Shown here: positions 1-11,360 of the stretch, in pieces
Position numbering within the stretch: position 1 is the first letter of the stretch
Layout of the letters: each line of letters starts with the position of its first letter
Source of the DNA: Microplitis mediator
Taxonomy: Eukaryota > Arthropoda > Insecta > Hymenoptera > Braconidae
DNA length: 64,000 nucleotides
Assembly: GCF_029852145.1 (NCBI RefSeq)
Contig: NC_079976.1
Span: forward strand, 992,001-1,056,000
Direction of reading: 5' to 3'
The notes under the pieces: generated by a model
Told to the model about the DNA's origin: nothing
The model's input: the letters and a program-made list of their open reading frames with translations, nothing else
Databases searched by the model: none
Program-made: the position numbers and the translations under genes

Positions 1-140
1 GGAGAATTTTTTTTAACACCGGTACAGAATATTTACACCGGTGACGGCGTTATTTTTACACCGCTTTCGGTGTTAAAATTTAACACCGCCGATTTTAACA
101 CCTACACCGCTTGGACTTACCTCGGTGATTTTTTACAGTG
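1..140. mobile_element. Right end of CACTGTAAAAA foldback element (truncated by window edge)
   Basis: Holds ACACCGGTGACGGCGTTATT, then TTTTAACACCTACACCG and the terminal TTTTTTACAGTG followed by TA. It matches, almost base for base, the right end of the element at 45394-46550, so it is a second copy whose body lies outside the window. Confidence 0.8.
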
Positions 141-142
141 TA

Positions 143-1396
143 TCATTACTACACACCGCAGACTCGGCTTAATTATTTATTCGTTAAATAATAATAATAA
201 TGATTGTGGTTGTCAGTTGTCGTGCACTTGTCGCACTTAGCTCCCTTACAATATACATGTATACTGATATTTTTTCGCATTATTTCCTCCCTACATGAAA
301 ATATATAGATGTATAGACGACAACTGTAACAATAATAGGCTGGGGTAAAAGGTTTCAGCTCCGGTTTTAATGCACGTGCATTTTTACTATGACACGTGTA
401 TAATTTTTATACATTTCCTATATGTTTATATTTATATATAGACTTCTTATATTATGTTACATGTATGTAAGTTTGACTTTTCCGTATAATTTTTTTTTTT
501 TTTTTTTTTTTTGCAACTCAAGTGTGCGAGCATGAGAATTAATTTTTCGAGGGATCGACCCCAGCGTCGGCACTTTATTAAGTAGAAAACGCTTGCTTGT
601 GAGTTTATGAAGTAATTATAACCCTTTTTAAATAGCATACATTTATGTGGTATAAATTTGTATTTTTTTACGGAGTAAAAAAATGATGTAAAAATTTTTG
701 AAAAATTTGAGCAACGATTTTTACGTGATTTTTATAAATAATATTCTAGTGGAGGCAATAGTAATAAAATATATGAGGTAATAAATATGATATTGAAATA
801 AAAGTGGAAACACGGGACAGAGTGGTGTGGAAGTGTATATAGTCGGTGAGAAATGTTCCTTAGCTGATTCTTTAGTCGTTTAACCACCCTCGATACTAGA
901 TTATTTTTGTGCGGGGGCGTCGTGCCGTTAGCCACCTTTTTTCCGCTTATTCAGCAATCATTCAATTCGAATGGTGCTTTTTACGCCGTCTCTGTGGAGC
1001 TACAGCACTTCTGCCAGGACGATAAAAGTTAGTACCGCGAGTAGGAGGTCCCGAGACCGAACCCGACCATACATTTTCTTAGGTGAGCCAAAGTAACCGA
1101 GAAAACCAGGGAAAATAATCTGACAATTGACATTTCAGCTGCTAACAAAGGAGACATTAGTTGGATATAAATTATTTTACGTGTCGATAGGGAGCTCCGA
1201 GACCCCGCCACACATTTTTTAACTTTATTTTAATCCATTTTTCAAATTTACAATCATAAGGGCGCGATTCAAAACCACTTGTCGGTATTTTCATCAATTT
1301 TTTAAAAATTAATTTGATAAGAATTTTCAAAAAAATTTCTATCAAACGGATAATGCTCCGAAGTTACTTATAAATTTTTTTCTTCATTTAAAACTA
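143..1396. other. Intergenic, no gene seen
   Basis: AT-rich noncoding DNA with a long T run (about 490-512). Short open frames here have no recognisable content. Confidence 0.6.
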
Positions 1397-1623
1397 CACA
1401 GAAAAAAAAAATTTCTTGACACAAAAAATTTTTACTCGCCTCAAGAAAATTTTTTCCCAGCCCAAGAAATTTTTTGCATTATGAATTGAAAACAGAAATT
1501 TTCTTACGGCGAGAATGAATTTTCTCAGAGCAAGAAAAAATTTTTTGAGTCAATAAATTTTTTCTTGTCCCAAGAAAATTTTTGTGTTCAATTTATAAAA
1601 CAAAAAAATTCTTTTTTTCTGTG
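1397..1623. mobile_element. MITE, TIR CACAGAAAAAAA, copy 1
   Basis: 227-bp element with ends CACAGAAAAAAAA and TTTTTTTCTGTG, flanked by TA on both sides (1395-1396, 1624-1625). The interior is a series of alternating TTTCTTG/CAAGAAA motifs. It shares this design with 15212-15432 and 54450-54692. No coding capacity, so non-autonomous. Confidence 0.75.
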
Positions 1624-1625
1624 TA

Positions 1626-3139
1626 AATAAAAATTTCAAAGATTATAGTAGGAATCAACTCTCTAAAATTTTATAATTTTTATTAAAAAAAAAAATCCAG
1701 CCAACCACAGTCTCTAACAAAGTAACAAAACAACTCGTCGATCAATTAAAAAAAGGCGAATGAAACGTTAAAAAAAAAAAATTGAATAACTTTTAGTGTC
1801 GTAGGATAATAAATACAAAGCATACCACCATACATATGAAGCATCAGTCGCATATTAATACCTGCAGGTCCCATAATACCGTGTAGCCAAAAGCCAGCAG
1901 CTGCCGACTCGTTTGCAGCACGCGAGCTCCGAGCTCTCACCTGTAACGTATAGTATCTTCCTTCCTTCCATCAGCACCACGTCCGTGCGATCAGTCCGCT
2001 ACGACATCGTCCTCTTGCATGCTCCGACCTCATTTTTTTCATCGCCCTCTCGCTCGCCAACCTCCCGCTTGTTTTCCTCCTCCAATTTCCCCGCGACTCC
2101 TCGCCGCAGCTCGACTCAACTCCACTCCACTCCACAGTAGTGTTATTACACTCATATCACCTTTATTTTTATTTCTACACTCGAGATACAAGATCTACTA
2201 CTAAAACATCTATTATTATAGTTTAGGATTGGCCCCAAATAAAATACAAAAAAAAAAAAAAAAATAAAAAAAAATATATAATAGCAGTATGTTAATTTTT
2301 ATTGGGTCTATTAAGTATGGGTATCAATGAAGTAATTATAGGGCATTCTTTCCATCACCTGGACGATCTAGGAGATAAATAATAATCCCTAAAAATATCC
2401 GTGTACATGTTTTTTATTTATATTTTTTTTTTATCGCCTGGAAAATTAATTTAAATTATAAAAGTCAAAAAAAGTACAAACAAGTAGAAAATTATAATAA
2501 TTTACATGCCGGAATAAAATCAATTGTCAAATTATGACTGACATACACGTACATGCCAATATGTGACACGTACCAATTATTAAATATGTGCAATAAGTAT
2601 GTATGCATATATATATGTATATATGGATATTTGTTGGTTGGGATCCGTCGTCGGATTGGAGGTTATACCAACTAAGTAATTGGTTTGGTTCTTCCCTAAT
2701 CATAAGGATAATCACGCTCTATCATGTATACGCGAGGATGTATGAGTGCAAGAGTGAGTGTGTGGATAAATATATAATATATAATATGTAATAATATTGG
2801 AGGCAATTTAATAAATTCTACAAGAAGCGAGTTGTCGGTAAGGTTCAAAAGAAAGGATCAGGTAATTGGTGGGGATCGATATTAAACTAAGATCGATTCT
2901 CACGCTCACTCTCTCGATGTACTAGGGGCACGCTTTACTTATATGTATGTATGTACAATATATATATAACGAGTAGTAACAGATTTATTTCAAACCCGCT
3001 TCCTATTAACGACCGCTGAAAAACGCTTGCGGTTTTAATTAACGGCTCGTGTTTATCGATTAATTGTTTTCGTTTGACTATTCCATCAGGATTTTAAAAC
3101 TTTATTTTTTAGATGTTTAATTAAGAGTGAGAAGTTTCC
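1626..3139. other. Intergenic, no gene seen
   Basis: Moderately GC pocket at about 1900-2130 (CCTCCC/TCGCC-rich), then an A-rich run (about 2250-2275) and TA-rich simple sequence. Nothing I can call as a gene. Confidence 0.55.
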
Positions 3140-4150
3140 GGGGGCTTTGCAGTGATTTTTCCGATTTTTGGGCGAGTGTACGGATGTACGGATTCTCAAT
3201 ATCTCGGAAATTTATCTTCCGATTTTGAAAAATCATCTAATAATAGAAAGGGTTCGTCAATATTTAGTGCCCGTGAAAATTTGGAGCAAATCGGTCTAGT
3301 AATTTTGGAGTTATTCCAAAAATTTAACTCGTACAGAAAATTTTTCGATAATGAAATTGTAAAATATTCCAATTCAACTATTTTTTGAGGTTTTCTTTTC
3401 TTTTTCTATTGAAATAGGACAAAATAGTGAAAATTTTTGGATAGTAAACGTTTTTAAAGCCTGAAAGAAATGTTTTGAATTTTTGTGCGCAAGTGCGAAT
3501 GTACGGGTTCTTAATATTTCGGAAATTCATCTTCCGATTTTGAAAAATCATCTAATAATAGAAAGGGTTCGTCAATATTCAGAGCCCGTGGAAATTTAAA
3601 GCAAATCGGTCTAGTAATTTTAGAGTTATTTCAAAAATTTAACTCGTACAGAAAATTTTCAATGGTGAAATTTCAAAATATTCCAATTTAACTATTTTTT
3701 GAGGTTTTCTTTTCTTTTTCTCTTGAAATAGGCAAAATAGTAAAAATTATTAAATAGTGAACTTTTTTAAATTCCGAAAGAAGTGTTTTATATTTTTGGG
3801 CGGGTGTACGGATGTACGGATTCTCAATATCTCGGAAATTTATCTTTCGATTTAGAAAAATCATCCAATAATAGAAAGGGTTCGTCAATATTCAGAGCCC
3901 GTGAAATTTTGAAGCAAATCGGTCTAGTAATTTTGGAGTTATTCCAAAAATTTAACTCGTACAGAAAATTTTCGAAGGTGAAATTTCAAAATATTCCAAT
4001 TCAACTTTTTTCGAGGTTTTGCTTTTTTTTCCACGGAAATAGGGCAAAATAACGAAAATGATTGAATAGTGGACCTCTGTAGAACCCGAAAGAAATTTTT
4101 GTCTATTTTTGTACGCAAGTACGAACGTACGGAGTGTCGATATTTAAAAA
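3140..4150. repeat. Tandem array, about 310-bp unit, 3+ copies
   Basis: Units begin near 3140, 3460, 3770 and (decayed) 4080, each with GTACGGATGTACGGATTCT-like starts followed by GAAAAATCATC, AGAAAGGGTTCGTCAATAT and AACTCGTACAGAAAATTTT. Units 1 and 3 happen to be open for about 75 codons. Unit 2 has an early stop in that frame, so I treat this as noncoding. Confidence 0.85.
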
Positions 4151-6015
4151 ACTAATCATCCAATTCAAAAAATTCCTTCGGTGATTTCCAGTCTTTACTA
4201 TCCCTAAGAACCCATGAAATTTTGAAACCCATAATTAAAGAATGTTTTGAGTTTTTCAAAAAACGAAAATCCTACAGGAAATTTTCTTCTATCTCAAGTA
4301 AAATTTTTCCCTCGAATACATTTTTCAGTAAAATGATTGCAGGTTAAAAAAAAAATTCATGTCCCGAAATTATGTTTTTCATAAAAAAAAATTTTTGTCA
4401 GTCCCATTGAAAAATCACAGACTTTCTGTATTAAAAAAGCGTTGGAAATTTTTCTTTCGCGTGTCATTGAGAGTATTTATAAATCTCTTGTTGATAATAA
4501 TAAACACCGATCATATATATCGAGACGATTGAGGATTTCAGGAGAATTCTAATGAAGATGGAGGATAAATTGTCATGGAGTAGTCTTATTGAAATACCTG
4601 TCTCAATACCTTGACAGAATAAATAATGGATATGCTGATCAGTGATCATGATGATGATCACTGATGGCATATATGTCGATTAAATAAATAATTATAGGAT
4701 GTGCGAGCGCCGTCCAAGGTTTACTCCTCTATATATATTTAATATTGTACACCCATACAGCTCCTCGTCTCCATACATGTACGCAAACTGGCGTCAATAT
4801 ACTTTCCCACGCGTGCAATCTCACGCCAATGGAATTCAGCTAGAATTTTCATTCATCTCGTTTCGGGGCTTTGTATTATAATACCAGCCACAACTTATTA
4901 CAATATTTACCATCACTTATTTTTCATGCAATTTACAATTAACGGCTCCCCCACGCGATCCAATTAAAGCTCAAGCCGAAAAATTAATTTAATTCAATCC
5001 ATTGAACCTCGGCTCGATTTCAAAAATTTCCATCGGTTCCCATTCTCTATTTTTTTTTTTCGTCCTCCAGAGATTTTTTACTGCAACAAAAATATATATC
5101 TGTCCCCTGGCGACAAAAATTATTAAAAAGTATTATGCATATGCGTCTATATGACGCGAATATTTTTTGGTGATATGGTTTAGGGGTAAAATGGTAATGC
5201 TCGAGCAGCGGGAGTCATCGGGAACCCCGCGGTGTTTGTTGAAGTATCGACTACGAGAATGGATAATAAACCCCGACGGGCCGTCGTATTCGCTCAAGTT
5301 ACTTGTAACTCTCTTTTATATTTTATAAAAAAAAAAATAAAAATATGCAGATTTACCATAAATTATTTTTTTTAATTTTGCGGAAAAAAAAATTTGTTTG
5401 TTTGTGCAATTTTATTGGGAAGCTGAGATTAGTTGGAATAAATAAGCGAAGCAGAGGTTCTGTGATGAGGGCGCCAAAGTTAAATGTACAAGAAGCCGTT
5501 TATTTCGGTCGGGTTAATTAGTGGGACTCGCGAGTAGGTTTACGGTTGACATTTCGTAGCTCGGCTCGAGGAGCATTTTCTGGGTACGAAGAGTAGAGGG
5601 CACGGATCGAAATGAGTTGGTGATGGTGTGCATGGTGTGTGGTGTGCACGGTGTGTAGAGAGAGTGTGTGGTGCAAGAAAGAAATAAATGAAGGAACAGC
5701 GAGGGATAAAATAAAACGTTGAGAGACACGTTGTTGTTAAGAAGGTATATAGCTGAGCTAAAGAGGAGTAGGGTGTGCTGAGCCGGCTTTTTTACGGCGA
5801 CATACTGGTCGGCCATACCAAATCCAACTTGAGCTTGTCGAGAATTAAACCGCCGACTTTACTCTACTCCGCTCTTTTATGTGCCAAAAAAAATACTCCC
5901 TCTTCAACTGTTCTAATAAAATTACCACGCTAGCGTTTTACGATAATTATTTTACTGTCAGCCTCTTTTTATTTTTAATTTACCGTCTAATCATTTTTTG
6001 AGAAACTCAAAAATT
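4151..6015. other. Intergenic, no gene seen
   Basis: Mostly low-complexity AT-rich sequence, with a GC-richer island at about 5190-5300 and a GT-rich tract (about 5615-5680) that yields a spurious minus-strand open frame. Possible regulatory DNA. Confidence 0.5.
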
Positions 6016-6693
6016 CACGGAGAAAAATGTTGGTTCGAAACCTACCAATTTTTATCATTATGCTGTTGATCAAACTTGAAACAGGAAGGGAAGCATCCAA
6101 AAAATTATTATGCTTATACGAAAAATTATTATGCTGTATCATAATACTTACTACACGCGAGACACTTACCCGAGTCGAAATTTAGAGCCTTCTAAAGTCG
6201 GACCTATTTCGGACTTGGAGGCTCTAAATAGAGTCTGTTTCTATGTTAAATTAGGTCCGATTTTGGTCCCTGAGGTGCTTCAAATTTTCGTTTTCGGCAC
6301 TTGCGGGCTCAATGTAGGACCTGATGAAAATTAAAATTAGGTCCGATTTAGGGCCTATTATTATTACGGGACTAATATTGTCGGACTTGAAGGCTCAAAA
6401 TCGGACCTCTCAGTGAATGTTAGGACCTCTGGGTTCAAAGTCGGAGCTACAGGACTACAGGGCTCTAAATCGGATCTATTTAGGGCTAGAGGGATCTATA
6501 TAGGCTTTAAATTTCGACTCGGGTATCTATAAGATTTAATAATAATTACTTCCATACATTATAATAGTTGTGATGCGGCATAGTAATTTTTCATAAGAGC
6601 ATATTAATATTTTGGATGCTTCCCTTCCTGTTTCAAGTTTGGTCGACAGCACAATAAAAATTGGTAGGTTTTGAGCCAAAATTTTTCTCCGTG
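6016..6693. mobile_element. Foldback element with a second element nested inside
   Basis: Outer ends CACGGAGAAAAAT and ATTTTTCTCCGTG lead into about 150-bp inverted arms that both contain the GGAAGGGAAGCATCC motif or its complement. Inside, an inner element at about 6169-6526 has ends CCCGAGTCGAAATTTA and TAAATTTCGACTCGGG with TA on both sides, and a core of alternating AGGTCCGATTT/GGCTCTAAATCGG motifs. No open frame of note. Confidence 0.75.
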
Positions 6694-7734
6694 TCCCTTT
6701 CTTCAAAAACACCTCAATCTTCCCCTCCTGTCACACCTCAAATAAAAAAATATTCGACCCCACAAATTTTTCAAAAATTCGTCTTCGACATTTTTTCACT
6801 TTCCCACCCCCTCTACAATTTTTTGGCGGGTTACCAAATTTTGAACCAAAAAAAGGAATAAATTCTATTAAATTTTCGAACATGTTGATAATTATTGTGG
6901 ACATTTAATATGAATGTATATTATATATACATATATATTTGTAAAGGTTGATTACAATCGGTTGATGACGTTACGTCCCGGGTTGTCTGTATCAATATTG
7001 GCATCCTGGGCGGATAAGCTTCTATATATTCCACCCACCCACGACACCTTCTTCACCCCAGCACTTTAGCAGATATATATATATGTATATATATACCTGG
7101 TTATGTATATGCGCATCGATAATTATACATGCAATATAGGAGAGAGCGTGACTGTCGTTATTGCCGCGACAAAACGCTCAGGGATATATATCCTTGTGGA
7201 TAGTTGTGTACTCTGTATGATTAATCGCGGAGTGAATAACCCAACCGTTTTGGTCTACTCGTTACCTCTATCTATATACATACACATATATAATAATATA
7301 ACGTGTATGCCCTATACTCTGCTCTGTACTCCATACTCGATACTCCATACACTTAATATTGTACATAACTACAACGACAACAACCACAGCCAGGCTCTAC
7401 AATGACAAAGACGATCACCGACAACCAACAAGTGCATATTCAGGAGCTTTTTATCATATTTTTATTAATCAAGATTGCTAACTCGCCATTTATTTTTTAT
7501 GTCATTTAATAAATTACATACATGCGTACTGTAATTTCAATAATTATTATTCTTCTATTTAAATGCCGATAATTAGTTTTTTTTTCGTTTTAATATTTAC
7601 ATACTTTGTAGTACTTGGTATTGAAAGTTGATTTTGAATATAAATGTTGCAGTGTCGGGTTTATTATGATAGTGGTTTTAATTACTATTATCTAGTTACA
7701 GTAATTATTTTTCTATTTTAATTTAATCATACCT
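6694..7734. other. Intergenic, no gene seen
   Basis: AT-rich with TA microsatellite stretches (about 6925, 7070-7100). Short open frames show no family signature. Confidence 0.55.
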
Positions 7735-8155
7735 CGATTTTAATTGAAATCAGTAATTTTTAGCTGCTGATTAATTTTGGTACTAATTTCGATAACTGCT
7801 ACTCAGTTCTAATTTCTAGTGATAATTTAATTTTTAGTTCAAATTTTTATTTTCAAAGTTGGACCTAATTTCGATCTTGATAATTTTTAAATTCAAATTT
7901 TTGTAATTGCCGCCAAATTTTTGCTGTAGCAAAAACATTTTAATTGAAATCAGTAATTTTTATTTGAATATTTTTTAGCTGCTGATTAATTTTGATACTA
8001 ATTTCGATAATTGCTACTCAGTTCTAATTTCTAGTGATAATTTAAATTTTAGTTCAAATTTTTATTTTCAAAGTTGGACCTAATTTCGATCTTAATAATT
8101 TTGAAATTCAAATTTTTATAATTACCGCCAAATTTTTGCTGTAGCGAAAACATTT
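7735..8155. repeat. Tandem duplication, about 200-215 bp unit, two copies
   Basis: Both copies contain ATTGAAATCAGTAATTTTTA, then GCTGCTGATTAATTTTG, CTACTCAGTTCTAATTTCTA and TTTTTGCTGTAGC. The second copy has a small insertion after the first motif. Noncoding. Confidence 0.85.
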
Positions 8156-9350
8156 TGATTCAAAAATTGAATTAATAATTTGATTGCAATTTTGAATTCA
8201 AAATTTCAATGAAAATAAAAAATTCGACAATTTTAATTAAATTATGACTTTAGAGGCCATCACATATTTTTTTAACACTAAAAATAAAATTTAAAATGTA
8301 TAATAAATCATTTCTTAAATTGCACGAGGATAAAAAAATTTGTTAGAATTTTTCCAAGCAAATAGAAGTCATTTATTTTAAAAATATTTAAAACTGTAAA
8401 TTGACTTGGCCCAAGTTGTTGTCGATTGTAAGCTCAGGGTGTATTAACTCAAGGTAAAAAAAAAAATAAAAAAAAATATGTATAAGCACAGTACCATTAA
8501 AATACAATAGATAATTTACAATAACGCAATCGAAAGTTTTGAGGAGCCGTAGGACAATAATAATAAAGGAAACAACTAAAGGAAAATATTTATTTAGTAA
8601 ATATGACATTGTGAGTAAATTTTGCGCAAAATATATCTGTTGGTCATTGTCAGGGGCGAGATCCTTACAATAAAGCTGTTTTAAAATTGCATAATCGGCA
8701 GGTCACTGGGTTTTTATGGCCGACCCCACAAAGGCGGTAAATCATCGTAAAAACTTTAAAACTTCATCCGCTGGCATTAGCGTCGCGTCTAGTCGTAACA
8801 TTGCCGAGTTTTCCGTGCCGACCGTTAGAACTTTACTTTGGAAAAGTTCCTCTGCTCTATCAGAAGAGAAAAAAATAAAAAGAAACGTAAAAATACTTTA
8901 GCTTCAGGTATATCCGTCGCAACTAGTCTTATCTTTAACAAACGATCCTGCCTGTTGCTCATCTTGCTCATCTCTTGCTCAGATATAGCTATATATTTAC
9001 CCAAGATTCCATTCTATGTAGTTCTTATAATATTCGGCTTTACACTGGAGATCAGTCCTATAACCTAGACCCTGGACAAACTAGACTTTTTCGACCTGTC
9101 TCGGTAATCCTATTAACCTCGGACTACAACGATTTTCGGTTACACATTTAACGAACGAAATCTTTAAATCCAATAGAAAAAATATTTAACACAAACATCA
9201 TGTTTAAATACCATTTAAAAACTACCTTAGAATACTAAATTTTCCACTTTCTCTTTTATTGTCATGTTTTTTTTATTTTTTTGAATTTTAAATTATCAAA
9301 ACAAACCCAAAAAAAATTATCCCACGGAAAATTTGATAGAAACACGCATC
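8156..9350. other. Intergenic; weak hint of a decayed retroelement
   Basis: The 8630-9110 part is less AT-rich than its surroundings and has short hydrophobic open frames in shifting phases ending near GDQSYNLDPGQTR. That faintly recalls the GD..xNPGP region of some LINE proteins. The match is too weak to call. Confidence 0.2.
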
Positions 9351-9354
9351 CGAA

Positions 9355-9930
9355 GAATTGAAAATCAATTTTCTGTGGCAGCGGTTGAAAATGAAAATTC
9401 TTGAAAATTTGGAGTCAATTTTTTTAACTCCGGAATTGGAAGTTTTATTGAAAATTGGGAGTTAATATGAATTTTCTGGAGTTCACTTTTAACTTCAGTA
9501 GGATTCTAGTTATGGAAAAAATTCGGAGTCGATTTCTGTTTCAACTCCAGTAGTTCAAATATTTGAACCCCATAGTAGATTTTTTCCTCGATAGGAGTCT
9601 AGTTTGAGTGTTATCTGTATGGTGAAAAAAATGGAGGTAGTCTTCTTAACTCCCGTTTAGAAAAGTTCATTATAAATCATCGATTACTTTATATTCCTAA
9701 ATATTTTTGACTCCAGGCCTTTTTACCAAAAATATGTATGCTACTAAAATATCGGAGTCAATTTTTTCCGCTGACTAATGGCTGCATTGAAAATTTCGAG
9801 ATTTTTCTGGCTTTTCGAACAATAATTCATGAAAAAATGCATGCTTCCAAATTTTCCCTCTAAAAAATACTTTTTATGGAGTCAATTTATGTGTGACTCC
9901 AAAAAAATTCGAATTCGTTGTTCTGTGGTC
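9355..9930. repeat. GGAGT/ACTCC interspersed array, copy 1
   Basis: Repeated GGAGTCAATTTTT and TTAACTCC motifs on both strands, about every 40-60 bases. It resembles the arrays at 12030-12560, 15580-15860 and 21020-21960, so it is probably a decayed member of one foldback family. Confidence 0.6.
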
Positions 9931-10544
9931 AAAAATGTCAGTAGTATCTATATAGAGTTGTCAGAAGTATAAAGTAATGAAATTTGATGAGTACAAATGA
10001 GCGTTATCGAATTTGGGAATAGACTCCACTTGATTACAAAAAGTATAAATTTCTTTAAATAATCAATATCTTAACAAGCTTGTATGCTCATAGATTAATA
10101 ATTAACTACAAGGATAAATTTATCTAAACCATTAAAGTGTTAGTAAACATAAAAAAGTCTTAAAACTGTTATCATCCTCTAAAGATAAACCCAAAAAAAA
10201 CATATATACAAATATAATACACAAGTGTTAGCAATATTATAGTATCAGGTGAAAATGAATAAGAACAACGATAAAGGTTCGAGTTAACAAAAAAAGTGAA
10301 GACAAGCTGAGATTTATTCAAGTCCCGTGCCGACGGAGTTGACAAGAGTCGAGCCGCGTAAACACCCTCGCTCTTTGTTCTTCCCCTGCTGTTGAACAAA
10401 GACAAACTCGTACATACGTACATACGTATCCACTCTATTCGGCTCAGAGTGTAACAAGTGAGAGGACTCACCAAAAATACTAAACCGAGACGAAGAAACA
10501 AAGTGTAAGAAGAAAACCGCATCATTTTACAATCTTTTCTTGTT

Positions 10545-10860
10545 CGTGGGCGGAGTCAAGGGCGTGGCCTATCCACTGCCCGCCCCTTTGTTTCTGCAGC
10601 CAATGGCGCTGCTCCAAAGTGCCTTTTAGGAGGCAACTTTGTTCGCTTTCCAGCTCGCTGATTGGCCGTTGCCTTTTAGACTCCACCCAGTGCCTAAAAA
10701 GTGGGACAAATTAGTTGGCCATGAGACCGTAAGAGGGACCGGTTGTTTCAGTCGATTTCGAGCCTTAGAGTGGATACCGATGAAGTGGTGTGAGTGTAAG
10801 CGAGTCAGTCGTAGACTGGAGAGCCCTGTGAGAGCAGGGGACGGACTACTCTCTTATTAA
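10545..10860 (+). promoter_or_regulatory. Candidate ara core promoter and transcription start
   Basis: A sudden GC-rich stretch sits about 0.5-0.75 kb upstream of the ATG. It holds GC-box-like GGGCGGAG and GGGCGTGGCC, a CCAAT motif (AGCCAATGGC, about 10600), an inverted one (TGATTGGCCG, about 10660), and two exact arthropod initiator matches, TCAGTC, at 10748-10753 and 10805-10810. No TATA box was found. GGATA and GGAC lie downstream of each initiator but not at canonical DPE spacing. The sequence from there to 11312 would be the 5' leader. Confidence 0.4.
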
Positions 10861-11312
10861 ACAAATAATATTTTTTAAATTTACATTTATAATATTTTTC
10901 GTGTGTGCTAGTGTCACGTTTGTTTAGTTAACAGTTTTTTTTTCACTAGAAAATCATCAGCTTCACTATTCATCGTCTTCATCACCATCATTATCATAAT
11001 AGTTATTATTATTATTGTCAATTGTTGACCCAAAGCACGTGGAATTTAAACAAAAGGGCAAATCGGTCCACTATGAAGCTCCGAAATAAGTTTAAAAATC
11101 TGCCGGCAAATTTTAAGTGAAATTTTGCTCCAATCGAGACTGGACAAATTATTGTTATTATTATCAATATAAATATCGATATTATTGTTAATTATTATTG
11201 TAATTATTAATAGACAGTGAATAAAACTCTAATGTGTGATACTGTGGGTGCTCGTGCTTTATTATTGTGATTTATTATTTTAAAAACTGTTTAAAAAAAT
11301 AACTTGCGCGTA
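10861..11312 (+). other. Probable ara 5' leader
   Basis: AT-rich sequence with ATT-triplet runs between the candidate initiators and the start codon. It contains several short upstream ATGs. The start context is CGTAATGT, moderate for an insect. I cannot exclude an untranslated intron within it. Confidence 0.4.
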
Positions 11313-11360
11313 ATGTCGGCGTACGCGCAATTCGGATACTCGTATCCGTCGGCATCCCAG
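11313..11360 (+). CDS. ara: ara coding exon 1
   Basis: Sixteen codons from ATG reading MSAYAQFGYSYPSASQ, then the donor GTAAAA. The QFGY and SASQ residues are typical of insect and vertebrate Iroquois N termini (for example MxxYxQFGY). The exon ends in phase 0 and joins directly to LLVSGGQ in exon 2, which reproduces the Ara-type SASQLL start. The stretch upstream is AT-rich leader with no in-frame extension of this peptide. It is too short to be found as an open reading frame. Confidence 0.92.

Noticed and set aside
3152..4052. Two similar 75-90 codon open frames (GRVYGCTDSQYLGN...) in repeat units 1 and 3
   Set aside because: The middle unit has an early stop in the same frame, changes between units alter residues freely, and the array has no promoter or splice context; more likely chance openness of a noncoding repeat.
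8838..9110. Possible LINE fragment ending GDQSYNLDPGQTR
   Set aside because: Requires a frame change and only loosely resembles the GD..NPGP motif; no reverse transcriptase or endonuclease residues nearby.
10172..10525. 117-codon minus-strand open frame upstream of ara
   Set aside because: No family signature, AT-driven composition, and it overlaps the promoter-proximal region.
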